Source of the DNA: Timema cristinae
Taxonomy: Eukaryota > Arthropoda > Insecta > Phasmatodea > Timematidae
NCBI GenBank assembly: GCA_039000515.1
Contig: JBCFYV010000241.1
Location: 1 to 64,000, forward strand
DNA: 64,000 bases
Direction of reading: 5' to 3'
The position numbers were made by a program, and so were the translations under genes. This document shows positions 12,060-24,324 of the stretch, piece after piece (within the stretch, counting starts at the first letter, position 1; the number at the start of each line of letters is the position of its first letter). The notes under the pieces were generated by a model. The model made no database searches. It saw only the letters and a program-made list of their open reading frames with translations, and was not told where the DNA came from.

Positions 12060-13000
12060 AGCTTATTCACCCATTTCCCCCCGGATGCGTGGGGACTGCG
12101 AGTGACGGGGGAAAAGCCAATACATCTCATTTTAGATATGCGGGTCCAAATCGTCTAGAATTATCTTTGTTGCCGGGGAACTTCCCCGCGGGCTATGCCG
12201 CTACCGGAGGGTTATCCTGTACACCACCATTTTTAGGGGTTGCTTAACCCCGGAGGATATATGGTATGGAGGTCATGTCCCCCCTGCTTTTATTATCCCC
12301 CAGGATTTGGTCACCCCTTGTCACATGTGAGGTGATGCCGAAGGGGGTGTTGAGTCCTGGTGGTAGTCCGGTTAGTGCTGAAATTCAGCAGAAATTGGTG
12401 GGCTTGTCTTGAGGGAGTTTGTGATTGGCCTTTAAATTTAAAGGGGCTATACGGATCGCATATGTTCTGTAGCGACAAGTCCTGGAGTGGGAGGGTGCCC
12501 GTGATTCCCTAAGTCTACCGTGACGGTTGTTGCCTAAACGCCGCTAGTTGCGCCACAAAGGCTAGATGTAACATCTTTATCTTGCGGCCTCTGGGTTGAA
12601 CCCAAATTTGAATTTATTCCCCAAACCCCTCTTCCATTGCTTCTTGGAGTTGGTAAGACCCGCCGTCTTGGGCTGTCTGGTTTCTTATGGGGGGGGCGGG
12701 TTTGATTCCCCATGGTGGAGTAAATTGCCTTGGTCCGAGCCGCTAATCTTGTGATGTACCCAAATCTGTTGGGTCCCCGGTTGAAAGCAGGGTCTTGTCG
12801 ATGTCATCGGCTTTATAGGCTTGGAGGGCATTTTGTGCGGAGGTTCCCTTTCTTTTATCCGGGGGGGAGAGACTTATGTGAAGGGGGCCCTTTTTGGTTA
12901 AACGTCTTTCGAGGACATTTGACTCACGTTGTTGTAATTTCAACTTTTTCGATTGAGTAGGGTTCTTTTCTTCTTGGATTTTTTGTTTTTCGTCCCGTTT
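12060..13000. other. GC-richer block, unassigned
   Basis: Base composition jumps relative to both sides, as in the Jockey-derived blocks further right, and homopolymer lengths are closer to normal. On the minus strand 12743-12943 reads as an open stretch containing LQAYKADDIDKTLL, but I cannot tie it to a family. It is probably another decayed repeat. Confidence 0.35.
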
Positions 13001-13399
13001 CTCGGTCTTTGTGTATCGATTTTTTTTCCCGCATTTTGCTTGAAATCCAAAGGGCTTTGACCTTTTTTTTTTATAAAAACACCTGATCTCTTTTGCAGCT
13101 TATCCAACAAATTGCTGAGGGGAAATCGATAATTTTAACATTGGCCTTATAGAAGGGGGTTATAATCAGGTAAAATATAAAAAAAATTCGTCCATTTCCC
13201 GGGAAATTCGGGTTTTAACTTTTTTTTGGCAGAGAATTTAAATTTAATGTCCCCCTAATTTAAAGGGGGGGAAGCAGTTTTTTAAAGGGGGAAAAACCCC
13301 CCCCCCCCCCCAAATGTAACTTTAGAAATAAGTCGAGTGAAGGGTCTTTTCATTTTTTTTTTTTTTTTTTCTGAATCAAAAGAAAAAACTTTCATATAG

Positions 13400-14450
13400 A
13401 TTTGATCTATTTCAAAGATTAATGGGTTTTGTGGGTGAAAAAACCAAAAACCCGTTGAGTTGAGCATTTTCCCTTTTGCGTGGGGAAATCAGCTTGAGGT
13501 TTTGCTTTTAAGGCAGGTTCCAAAAAAGTTTTTTTTTTCAGCTGCGGTTCACCGTCCGATAATCCAACCCAAATTTTTGGGGATGTGGTTGTTGCGACCT
13601 TGTTGTATTTGGTGTACTCTCTGAGGGGCCCGAGCTCATTTGCTGAAGTCCTGTCTTTTTTTGCAGTGACTTCGGTCAAGGTCAAGGTTCATCCTTTTCT
13701 CCATCAACGAAAAACCCTTTTCCCCCCTGCCTTCTGACTTTCCGGGGGGCATTCGATTTGGAAATGTTTGATGCAGCCCATCAATATGCTATAGTTTCAG
13801 CAACCTTAAAAGCTGTTTTTTTTTTAAAAACCCTTTTTTTTGGGGTTGCGCTGGTAGTATCGCATCCATGAATGCATGGGAAGAAAATGTATCTTTCACT
13901 TTGGGGGGTTTTGTGGGGGGTTTTTTTGAATGAGTTTTTTTCTTTTGACGCTTTTTTTTTTTTTTTTGTTATTAGCAAAAGGTAAAGGTTTTTTTGGTTA
14001 GGTAAGTGCAATAAAAATGATCAAGACATAAAACGTCTTGGGTGACGATAGTAGGCAGGAAATGGGCAGTTTCTTTAGTCTGTTCGAACAATAACATCTG
14101 CATGACAGTGTTTCACCTCGATATCGTTGTTTGAAAACTAATGTTTGTACGCGAAAAATTTTTTTGGTTTGTGAATTGGTTTTAGGAACTGTTTTTGGGG
14201 TTCCCATGAATTGGAGTGTTTCTCTATGTGAAATGTTGGCGAAGGTTTTGTACTTGCTAGGTTTACTTGTTTGATCATCGTACCATCAAACCCCACTATT
14301 TTCAGGTATTTATATTGATCTGTCAAGACGTACATATGAATTGCCCGCAGCATAAGTACGCCTGTTTTTATTCCTTTAATGCGTGAAAAATAACCACCAT
14401 CGTTTTTCGAAGCAACTTTTTTTTTCAATAACTTCATAAACATAAACAAA
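13400..14450 (-). pseudogene. Repeat-associated 'GCDTTSA' protein, broken
   Basis: Minus-strand fragments in several frames: an N-side piece (14449-14138, containing IKTGVLMLRAIHMY), then a piece near 13.86 kb reading HGCDTTSAT and KVAETIAY, then a piece at 13685-13419. The motif HxxxGCDTTSA followed by a Lys-rich stretch is one I recall from abundant metazoan repeat-associated proteins with a PIN/XPG-like nuclease look ('DTDLLVLL...GCDTTS'). The upstream VLMLRA stretch would fit the first of these motifs. Assignment rests mainly on one motif. Frameshifts and a long poly(T) break it into at least three pieces. Confidence 0.35.
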
Positions 14451-14715
14451 TTTCCCCAAAACGAAAAAATTTTTTGTTCTTAATCATCCCCAAATTAGTG
14501 AAAACGATAGGGATCCGGTTTTTTAAAATTCGTATTGAAATAATCTGATAAAATCGACATGCCCCTCCAAACTAGATTCCTTAAAATTCATGGTATATTA
14601 TTACTTTTCTTTTACCTGACCGAGGGAATTCACTGTAGCAAGGATCGAACACTATAGCTTTTTTTCTTTTTTATATCCTAAAAAAATTTCTTCAAATTTG
14701 CCATACTTCCACAAA

Positions 14716-14990
14716 CCCCCCTAAGGGACAGGGTTTAGTATAGCCCAAAAGTAATCCCTTTTGCGTAAAGGGGGATTAAAGGGGGGGGTTCTGCAGGACA
14801 TACCTCGTGCAGTTTAAATATTCCCATATTTTCCCTTTCCCCCCCTTTTTTCTTCTTTCACTGTCTCATTTTTTTCCTTCTTTCCCTTTCTTTCCTTCCC
14901 CTTTCTTTTACTTTTCCCCGCCGCTCAAAACCCGCACATAATTTTGGACTCTCCGTTGATGTTTTCACTAACATGGCTACCCCTGGGGTA
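14716..14990 (+). mobile_element. Orphan 5' end of an I-type non-LTR element
   Basis: The block begins CCCCCTAAGGGACAGGG and aligns by eye over about 270 bases with the first 300 bases of I-2 (from 50413) and I-3 (inverse of 62953). In order it shows a C-run/GGGAC start, GGGTTTAGTATAG, a degraded GTCGTAAGAGGCGAC stem region, TCTGCAGGACATACCTCGTGCAG, then a long pyrimidine tract and GCCG...GCACA. Only the 5' UTR is present and no ORF1 follows. A 5'-only remnant is the opposite of the usual 5' truncation, so it arose by deletion, or the rest is unreadable. Confidence 0.65.
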
Positions 14991-14999
14991 CTTTTTCTT

Positions 15000-17200
15000 T
15001 TTTAGTTTATCTTAAAATAATATAATGGGCCAGCAACCAAGAGACGTCTAGAATTGTTGTGGTCCAGCTAGTAGTTGAAGGGTTTTTGTTACCTCGGTTC
15101 CTTGATGTTGATTAGCCACCATACTCAATGTTTAAAACGCATTGATTTGGGAAGTGACATATTTTTTTCTTGTGCAAAATTGGGGTGGACAGTGAAAATT
15201 GTATTTTATTTAGACTTTTAATTTCTTGGCACAGCTGAAACTTAAATTTTTTTAGTTTTTAGGGATTCAACACACCAAAAATTAAATTAAAACATATTCA
15301 ATTAAAAATTGAATCCCTCCCTAACACCTTAGGGGTCACGTGGACCTGCGAAAGAAATCACATAAAATTTTAACCCCCCTGAGACCCCCGGATGAACTAT
15401 ACCCCCAATTGTAAATGGGAAAAAACAAAAGCCAGCACTAAACAAACACTTTAACACATCCCTTTTGTACAGTTTCAATACTGACCATCCATACTTTTTT
15501 TGTTTATTTTTTTGGCTTTAACCAAGTTTGTGAAGAATTTTTAAAAAGGGTCCTTCCGTTCCTTCAACAAGTGGGACGTCACGAAAAAAAAAAAGTAAGT
15601 ACTAAATTTTTTAAAAATTTTCTTTTGATTTCATTGTAAATTTTTGTTAAATATCTTCAAATTTCACTGCAATATTCGGATTGTTCCAATGTTTTGTACT
15701 TTTTTTCCTAATAAGTTTTAACTTTGGGGTAATAACCATATTCAGGTCAAATTGAACAGTTCATTACTAAAAAATTTATTTTTTAAAAAAAAAAATTTTA
15801 TTCTACAAAATTGTTATTCTTTCCCTACTTTTTTAAATAACTGTAAAAATGTTGTACTTTTTGGGAATTAATTTCTCTTAATTGCAAAATATATCCAATA
15901 TTTTAGATTAACATCCGTGAAAGTAATTTTAAACTCATCAAACTGTTACAATTGTAAGTAAATTGAAATAGCTTTAACAAACATTTTTTTCACTATTTCA
16001 ACAAATTTTAAAAATAATAGGCCTTTTTTTTAAAATACAAATTTAACTTGAAAACCAAAATAATTGTTTATTTTTCTAATTGCTTAATCAGTAAAATTCT
16101 TAATATTACGAGTCAAAATTGGGGCTGTCTGATCTTGAAAAAGATTAGATGGTTAATCCAGATTTTTACCATTTAAATATTCAACAACGTTTCCCACAGG
16201 AATGTAACATAGATGATGAGGTGAATGATGAAAAAGTGAAGATGAACATAAATGACAAAAAATAAAAAATGATAACCCGGGGGAGTAAATTTTTTTTTTT
16301 TTTAAAGGGGTTTTTTTAATTTGAAAAAAGAGAATCATCTTAAAATTTCCCCCTTTCTATGCAGGTGGGAAAAAAAAAAGACTCCCCCCTTTGGGACGCG
16401 GGTTTTTTTAACCCTTTCCCGTGAAAAATTGCCCCCTTCCCAACACGAAAAAAGGCTGGACAAAAAATTTTAATATACGGATGTTTTTTTTTTTTTATTG
16501 AGAAAAAATCAAACCCCCGCCTTCTAAAAATAAAAATTTAAAAACAACTCCAAAAAATTTAAATTTTTGTTTGGGGTACTCTTGTAAGGGCATTTTTGAA
16601 ATTTCCAAAAAAGGAATATTGGCAGGGGCGTTGGAAATCCCCTTAATTGCTGAAAAAAACCGGATAATTTTGTTTTGTGCTCGCATGAAAGTGCAGTTTG
16701 TTTTTATCCCCGTAAAAAAACAAACGGGGGAAAGTTCAACAGTTCAACCACATTAAAAAGGGTACAAAGGGATGTCTTTCAACGTTAAGGAAAGAATTTT
16801 TGTTTGACGGAATGATAATGCCATTTTGGTTCACGGGGATTAAAAAATTTTTAAAAGGAAAAACAAACCCAGTTGGTAAAACGGGGTTTTTTTTTGCGAT
16901 TTGTGCCTTACCAAGGGACACCACTACACCCCAAAAAAAAAACCCTTTTCCCAAAACTTTTTTCAAAAATAAAAAAATTAATTCCCGTTTTACTTTTTTA
17001 AATTTCAATTAAAAGGGAAAAATTTTTGCAAAAATGATAAGAAAAAGGGGTTTCTAGTGATTTTTAGTTCGGCAAGACCACACTTCTATAAAAAAATGGA
17101 TGGATAACAAGGAGTATCTTTTACTAATCACTTAGCAATGAACCAATATAAGGTAAAAAGTATTCCAAAAAAGTGAAAACAATAATTGAGATTGATCGAC
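15000..17200. other. AT-rich DNA, nothing recognised
   Basis: No coding stretch here carries a family motif. Overlapping open stretches on opposite strands near 16.5-17.0 kb are low-complexity Lys/Phe-rich and look like chance. Confidence 0.5.
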
Positions 17201-17229
17201 CGCGTAATTAGGAAAATAATTTTACCCTC

Positions 17230-18110
17230 TCACTGGTACTTCGGGGGAATGGGGTTTATTGGCAAGTCCAGTTTCCGGCGCCTTTGTTTCCATGCGTCGA
17301 TCTCGCGGGCCCGTGGCTTGGGGAGGGGGGGAATGGGGGGGAAAACAGATAAGTCAGGGCCCCGGGAAACGAAGTCGCGGGGGGGGGTAAGGCTGCCCAA
17401 ACAGGCGCGGTGGGAGGGAGGATAACCATCCCCGGGAAACGGAGTCCGGGGGGAGGTCGGGGGTAGTGTGGGAGGGTAGGGGGTGACGTGAAATGCTCTT
17501 TTCAAAAAATAAAATGTTTTTATGCTCTTTCATAAAGGTTTCGCCAGGGTTTTGGGCACCACTGAACTCGAATGGCCTTTGGTGTTGCCCGCCCCAGAAC
17601 CGACTTGACAGTTATGACGCCCGGTTGTCTATAAAGGGGGATTTTTTCTGTGAGTTACAGGGAGCCGCAGCCCCTTTTCCCATGGAAGGTGAAAACAATG
17701 AATAGGGGAAATCGTGAATATGCTGCAATAAAAATACAAATTTTAAAATTATACCCTTGAGTAAAAAGTGGTGATTGGAATATCTCGCTGTGGAAAGGGG
17801 TTTGGGAAAGGGTTTTCTTTTTTTAAGATGAGGGAAAGGGTTTGGGTTTTTTTGGAATGTCGTTTGGAGGGGGGGCGTAAAGTATTTCGGGGGTGGGGTT
17901 TGGGAGGGGTTAACGTTTTTGGAGTTGGTTATTTTACGAGGATGGTTACATTTCCATTCCCCCTCGGGGCCACAGGGCGCCGCGTTTTCCTGGGTAAAGG
18001 GTTTACCTAGTCGGTTACCCAGTGCGTGGCCGTGACAAGGGAAATAATGGCGTGAAAAGAGCGATTGGCATGAAAGTTACCGTGCGCCTCGAGCAGGTAG
18101 TCCTGTCCAC
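17230..18110. other. G-rich patch and flanking DNA, unassigned
   Basis: A strongly G-rich stretch (17.30-17.48 kb) contains two copies of CCCGGGAAACG(A/G)AGTC (near 17360 and 17430). The following 600 bases include plus-strand open stretches (17493-17705, 17768-18010) without recognised motifs. Possibly a decayed repeat related to the GC-rich element at 26-32 kb, but I cannot show this. Confidence 0.3.
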
Positions 18111-18119
18111 CGGGGATTT

Positions 18120-18342
18120 TGGCATAGTGACTTTTTTTTTTTACTTTTTTTTTAAAAGTTTTTAAAAAGTGGTGATTAACAAAAAACATGAGTTTAACTA
18201 AAATAATGTAAATTTTTTTATTTTTATTTTTTTATTTTTTTTTAAATTTTTGGTTTTTTAATGATTTTTTTTTTTTTTTTAATATAATTTTTAAAAAATT
18301 TTTGTTTTTTTAAAAAGTTTTTTTTTGTTTGTCACTATGCCA
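18120..18342. repeat. 12-bp inverted repeat around a 200-bp poly(T/A) spacer
   Basis: TGGCATAGTGAC at 18120-18131 and its exact complement GTCACTATGCCA at 18331-18342, with about 200 bases of almost pure T and A between. The right copy lies at the 3' end of Jockey-A (minus strand), followed by A-rich sequence in that sense, as expected for a retroelement tail. Confidence 0.6.
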
Positions 18343-18349
18343 GTCTAGG

Positions 18350-21003
18350 TTTTTTGTATTTCCCGGTTCTTCGGGTCGTGCGTCCTAGTGATCTTTGATT
18401 GGGGGTTTTTGTGCGTGTCCTTTGTTTGAAAACTTCTTGTTTCTGTCCCTGTATATTTTTTGTAAAGTTGCTCTTTGTCATGGGGTGTAATCATTATTCT
18501 TTTTTTTTCGGGTTTTCCCCCGGGTTTTAGTTCTGAGTATTTTTTTGAGTATTTGTATTTATTTTGTAAGTTTGCTGATGCGTAGCTCGGGTACGCATTG
18601 TATACTTTGATTGGCTGAATGATTGATCGTAGATAATTATTTGGTGTGTTTTGTTAGCTGGTTCCTTTTGCAGTGGATAAATTGCACGAATCTGCCTAGC
18701 GTTTTTGAGTTTGTTTGTTCTATGTGCTTTCTCTTGTCTATTGTTTGCCTAGATTTTTTTACGCATGTCTGTATTGGTATTTCTGTTTTTAAATAGTATG
18801 AAAGGACTGGTGGGTTTTGAAGTCTTTAGATATTACCAGTGCTGCTGACTTGTCTGGATTTACTTTAATTCTCCATTAGTGAACCATTCCTGTAGTGTTA
18901 CCAAATATCTTTGAATTCCTAGATTGAGAAGTTTATGTTTCTGTTTTGCCCCGTAAACCATGGTGTCGTCTGCAAATTGCCTAACTTTGACTCTAGGGTC
19001 GGAGGGTATGTCTGAAACGTAAATGTTGTATAGGGTGTGGTGATAGCGTGGAACCTTGGGGGACTCCCGCCTGATTGGGTGTGAGGGGACTTTTACCTCC
19101 ATTGTTACCTTTGAATGTTCTCGACAAAAGGAAGCTGGCTATTTTGTGAATGAACCATGAGGGGAAGTCGAGTAGATTAGTTTGTGGAAAAAGACCGATA
19201 TGCCATACTTTAATCGAAAAAGCCTTCTCTATATCTAGAAATATTGCTATTAAATTACTGTTTTTCTTCGAAAGCCAGGGGTGGCGTCTTCTACTAGATT
19301 AACTATTGGGTGGGCTGTGGAGTGCTTATTATTAAAGCCGAATTAAAAGTTTGGGATAATTTTTAATTTATCAGTGATTTGTTTTTAGTCTTCTAAGTAT
19401 CAATTTTTCAAATAATTTACTGAACTGGGAGGAGACTGATTGGTTCTTCTATTTTGGGGAAAAAACATGGGGTCTTTACCCGGGTTTGGGAATTGTTATA
19501 ACCTTAGCCAGCTTCCAGTCGTCCGGGAAATGACTAGGTAAATTTAGTGTATTCAGTATTGTCAAGAGTAGCCCGCACTGCCCTTAGTGGCAGGTGTTGT
19601 ACTATCTCGTTTGTAATGTAGTCGTGTCCTGGGGCTTTATTTCTGGGAAGTTCCGTATAGTAGATGTTAGTTCTGCCAGTGTGATGTCATCTGCCTGTGT
19701 GTTGTTTGGTTTAAATAATACTCCCTCACTGACATGGTGGTTTTCCCTGGTGAAGTTGTTTTTCTGTGGTCTTTGGGTTGGGTGTAAACTGTTTTTCTAG
19801 TGTGGTGGCTATGGCCTCCGCTTTCTCCGAGCTTTTATGGGCCCACCCCGTTTTCCCCGTGAATGGCTGGTACTGTTCTGATTTTTTTATCACCCCTTAG
19901 TTGTTTAGTTATTTTCCATGTTTTGCTATTGCCCTGTGGCTGCCTCTGTGACATAAGTGTTTCCATTTTTCTAGCCTGATAATTTTAAACTGCTTTTTTC
20001 AAACCTGTGCTTTTAATCTATTGTAGGCTGCCCTGGTTTGGGGGTCCTGAAAGTCTGCCAGTCCCCTCCTAGCTTCCTTTTTTGGGCTATGAGGAAATCT
20101 AATTGTGGGTTTGTCTTCCGGAGGTCATGTGTAATGGGTTCCTTCACTGAGCTCTGTTTGTAGGCCTGTTGTACGGTCGACGTGAACAAGCGAAGCGATG
20201 CTTCGGCTTCCTCCGTGTCTCGTATGTGGTGTGCCTCCGGAAGTGTGTCCTCCAGTGTTTTTTTAAAAGTGTCCCCCAAATTTCATGTGATTTTGTTGTT
20301 GGGGAGCCTCTTATCTCAATATCTGCGGTAATGCTTAAACTCGCAGAATTATTGGGTTGTGGTCTGAGTCTAGTTCGTGTAATACCGTGAGGTCTTCTGG
20401 TGTGATTCCTATATCTGTTAGAACTTCATCTATTATTATTGGTTGTTGTAGTAATTTGAAGGGTAAAATGTCGGGTTCTTTTGGTGCGATCACTAGGTAG
20501 TCGTTATTTTCTGCGTGTTCGTTTAGTGTGCGCCCGTTTTCTTGTCGTTGTTCTACTTGTTCCAGTTTATGTGTTTGGGTTTAAGTCCCCCGCCAGTACT
20601 TCTCCCTGTCCAGTGTGAGTTCGTCTTGTGTCTGTAGCGTCGCCTGCGGCGGTTTGTATATGGCCGCGAAAAAAAATACTCCCCCTGCGTTGTGTTGACA
20701 TTTACTGCTGTAGCTTCTATTGTTATTAAATCTTTAAAATGGTGTTGATAGTGTGGGGGGTTTCTTTTGATAAAGACAACTGTCCCCCTCCTGTTTTATT
20801 TGCTCTGTCTGACTGTAGATTTCATAACCGTAGAAATAAACTTTTTTGTGGGAGTTAAGTGTGTTTCATTGATGAGAGCTATGTCTATTGAATAAGTGTT
20901 AAGTAAATCTTCTAATTCTTTTGCTTGCTGGAGTATTCCATTCGCGTTCCACACAAAAAACGCGCAGTATGTCCTTAGTCCGTGTCTTCCTTGTGTCCAT
21001 CAT
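18350..21003 (-). pseudogene. Jockey-A ORF2 (APE endonuclease and reverse transcriptase)
   Basis: ORF2 nicks the target DNA and reverse-transcribes element RNA there. The start is placed at the ATG at 21003; a one-base slip then gives FFVWNANGI, the usual opening of Jockey endonucleases. IALINETHL and the catalytic C-terminal motif LDSDHNPII (near 20360) are present. RT blocks follow in changing frames: KLAKVITIPKPG, SKLFEKLI, LDIEKAF then VWH, GVPQGSTLSP and FADDT (near 18975), then a W...LKVNPDKS stretch. No RNase H is seen. Multiple stops and slips make it non-functional, and the last third is hard to follow. Confidence 0.72.
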
Positions 21004-21021
21004 TAGTCAGTAGAGAAATAG

Positions 21022-22358
21022 TTAGGGCACCCTTCTATGTTTAAACATTAATTTTTTGTTGTGTCTTTTGTTTGCCCTTAGCTGTGTAAGGTATGGTTTA
21101 AAGTGGGTTATCAGTTTAATTATGTTTAAGTCTTTAAAAAAATTAAATAACTCCTTGATTCGGAGGCCATGGAGGTTTGCTCTTGGGCTTCTTGTTGTGG
21201 GGGGCCCTGTGCTTGTCGCAAAACCTGGCTGAACTCCGGCTTGTGGACGCGACCTCGGATTGGCGCGTTTCGGCCACTGTCTTTGGTCGTTGGGGGGGAG
21301 TGGGGGAAAGTCCTCTGCTGATGGTTTGGGGGTTGGCGGGTTCCGTCTCTGCTGGGTGAGGGCTTCTTGTTTTGCTGTGTGAAGTGACAGTTTTTCGTCT
21401 AGTAGTTTCCTGTACACGAGGGATTTACTGTAGTTTGCAGAGTGGTCACCTCTGCAGTTTACACATCTAGCCGGGGTGGTGGTGTCTTTCTTTGGGCAGT
21501 CCTTTGTGTCGTGCGCTGACAGGCATTTGACACAACGGGGTTGTTCTGACAGTTGTTGGGGTATGTCCGAATCTCTGACATTTGTGGCACTGAGCTATTT
21601 TGTTTAGGGGGGGGGGGGGGTGTAAGGTTCGACTCTCACTCTGGTGTTATTAATGAACTTTGTCTTGTAAATGTCTGTAACCCGGCTATTTTTTGCAAGT
21701 GTTACCTGGAATGTCGGGAGAAATGTGACCGTCTGTGTAGTGCCTGTCGCCGGGTTTTGGTGGTGAAATGTCGACGTGAGTTACGGGGTAGCCTAGCCCC
21801 ACAAGCTCTTGTTGCAGGTCGTCCGTGAGCATGTTGGGAGGTAGCCCCTTTACAACCCCGTGGACCGGGTTTGTCTCTCGGGAGTGAGTAGGTGTGGTAC
21901 TCTTGTTTAAGGCCCTTTTTAGTAGATGTTGCATTAAGTCATAGTTTTGCTTAGTGGTGGTGGGGAATCTTGAGTCCGTCTTTTAGGAAGTACACGTTGG
22001 TATTGTTTCCCAGTTCCTTAGCGTATTTCGTGATCTTCATGTAGTTTTTGTGACCCCCTTGTAACAATAGGTGGCAGTCTTTTTTTTGGGTGTCTCGGTG
22101 GTGTGTCGTCAGTCATGGTCACGTCGTTTTCATTTTGGGCCCCTTTTTTCAGGGGGTCAAATTGGTTTGTGGTCGTGATGGGTTTTTAGAATTGTGTTTT
22201 TGGTCCGCTTTGCACTTCCTTTTTCTGTTCATTTTACGGGGTTTTGTGTGAATGTCCCTTGTCCGTCTGTGTCGGATTCCATCTCTGAGTAGTTCACTTG
22301 TCGAGAGTTCTGTGTTCGTTGGGTGATTTGGATTTTGTGTGGCAGTGGTGGTGGCCAT
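21022..22358 (-). pseudogene. Jockey-A ORF1 (gag-like, PRE_C2HC and zinc knuckles)
   Basis: The start at 22358 reads MATTTATQNPNH. After a frameshift comes a block typical of Jockey gag, ending PVHGVVKGLPPNMLTDDLQQ, which is the PRE_C2HC region. It is followed by CHKCQRFGHTP (knuckle 1, last Cys reached only after a frame change), CVKCLSAHDTKDC (knuckle 2) and CVNCRGDHSANYS (knuckle 3, in which the final Cys is missing). A Pro-rich tail and an LLKDLN-like segment close the protein at 21022. The product would bind element RNA. ORF2 begins only about 19 bases further on. Confidence 0.7.
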
Positions 22359-22799
22359 TTCGCGCGGCACTGAAAAGGGCAGGCTAGTCCCAGTGTGGAG
22401 GGTACTGGGCCTCCCTCTGTGCAGGGGGTGGGGGGATTGTATTGTTGTGTGGTGCCCTGGGGGACAGACTCCGGCTGCGAGTATTGCTTCGCAGCCGGTT
22501 CCGCTTTACGGTTTTACTGTAACTTGTTGACACCGTAAGGTTTCCCGTTACAGCAATCCCCAACCGGCAGTCTGTCCCGAGTTCAGTCTTTGAGTATGAG
22601 CGGGTTCCCCGTAGGTTTTTTGTCTCGACAATTTGCTCTTTTAGTGGGCACGTCCTTCCTACTCGAAGTCTTGGCACCCACTTTAATCTATTTGAACTCG
22701 AAAAGCCGAAGCGATGTTGCCTAACCCAATGGAGTTTCCCCCACTGGGCCATCACCATAGGGTTTCCCCGAGGTGCCAGCTCCCAGCGTCTACCAAGGC

Positions 22800-24300
22800 A
22801 TAGGCCAGGGCAGGTTGCTGGGAAAAGGGCTTGATTTTCTGTTTGCGTACCGGTCTATGTCTAGACCTTAACCGCGTGAGTTGAACATATATACCCAATT
22901 GTAACTACACTCCTTCACCATCCAATTAAAAAATGGACAGAGGTAGAAACAAGAGAGTTATAATTTTTATTCATTCCAAAAATAATACAGCTCAATGGGG
23001 GAGCGGAACATCGAAGATTACAAATACCAAGTGCCAGTATGCGCCTGATGGGCGAAGTGACATACAAACACATGTCACGGCCAGAAGGGGGATACAGCCA
23101 AAAACGAGATAAAAAGCTGCCTTTTAATAAGGCCCTAGAACAGACACAGTTAACGGGTGACCCCCGGTCTTGTTGATAAATTGGTCTCCTTACACACATT
23201 AAACGTTACAATTCTCAAATAATAGCCGCAAGCCTAGCCTAAGCTCTAGCATAGCCCAAAGGGATTCAAGACCCCATAGTTAACTAATACAGTCGAGAGG
23301 GTTACCAATAGCACCAAGTAAATACAGAGTTTGCAAACCTAACAATAATAACTCCACCCATTTAATTAAGTAATATGTTAGGCCCCGTTGGGAGATTCAA
23401 GAATCAGGTGGCCCGCGGTCCCACTAATTAGAACCCACAAACTAATAATCGCCGAAACATAACAATAAACTATATATTATCTCCCTAACAAACCATTAAC
23501 ACAAATATAGATATATGAAACGTAACAATAAAACTATCTAGACCCACTAACAATCCCAAGTATAAAAAAATATCAAAAAATACGGGGGTTATCCCGACTA
23601 ACTAACAACCCCATGTATATAAACATTAAACATTACAAAAACATCCGTGTTTTCCCTTTGATGGCCTGCGGCCCACATTTATCCACCTTTTTGTTATGCA
23701 GAAAGAACATAAACATATTGCCATAGTCGTGAAGACGACTACCAATACCCCGCAGTCATGACTATTTTGTTAAATAAAAAGAATAATAAATAGCTACAAA
23801 TTTATATGAAGTCCGAAACATTTGAATTTGGAAGATACGAATAAGATTTTAAACTAAAGAGAATTTTTATTAATAATGACGAGCCCACTTAGAAGTAAGA
23901 CTCTTACCTCCTAAAAGCCCTGAGTATAATGCGTGCCCAAAACATCGCACCACAAACACTTTTATACCCTGAAGTGATCATATGCTCTCAGAGTGGACGG
24001 ATAAGGGGGGTATTATCTAGAAGCGTCCACAGAGCCCTGGAGTAACAAGCCACACGCACAACATAGCCTGTAGAAGGGGTTCCATAATAGTCCACTAGGC
24101 TTTCGTTGAAAGCGCACGGGCGATGTTCGCTTGTCTTTTCGTCCGATGAAGGGGAAAGGTGGGGGGGGGGGGCTCTCCGCCCCGCCCACGGCGAGCGCCA
24201 GTTCAGTCGGTTTTTTAGTGCGCGTTGAAGGTGGCGTCTTGTGTTGTGAAGTCGATTCCATTGCGAGTCAACCGGGACAGCATTAGGTGAGTGTTACAAT
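22800..24300. other. Non-coding spacer between Jockey-A and Jockey-B
   Basis: Normal-looking, AT-rich sequence (homopolymers not inflated) with several 'ACTAACAAYCCC'-like phrases. Minus-strand open stretches at 22915-23199 and 24013-24261 are not recognisable. It could include 3' UTR of Jockey-B, which has no readable ORF2. Confidence 0.4.
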
Positions 24301-24324
24301 CATCACATGTTTCGTTTGACAAGG

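Larger units (their letters stand above)
18343..22790 (-). mobile_element. Jockey-A: Jockey-clade non-LTR retrotransposon, degraded
   Basis: Minus-strand order: a leader (22790-22359), ORF1 gag (22358-21022), ORF2 endonuclease/RT (21003 to about 18350), then A-rich sequence. PRE_C2HC-type gag plus APE endonuclease plus RT without RNase H is the Jockey layout. Both ORFs carry several frameshifts. The region after the RT active site is compressed and poorly readable, so part of the C-terminus may be deleted. The 5' limit is approximate. Confidence 0.7.
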
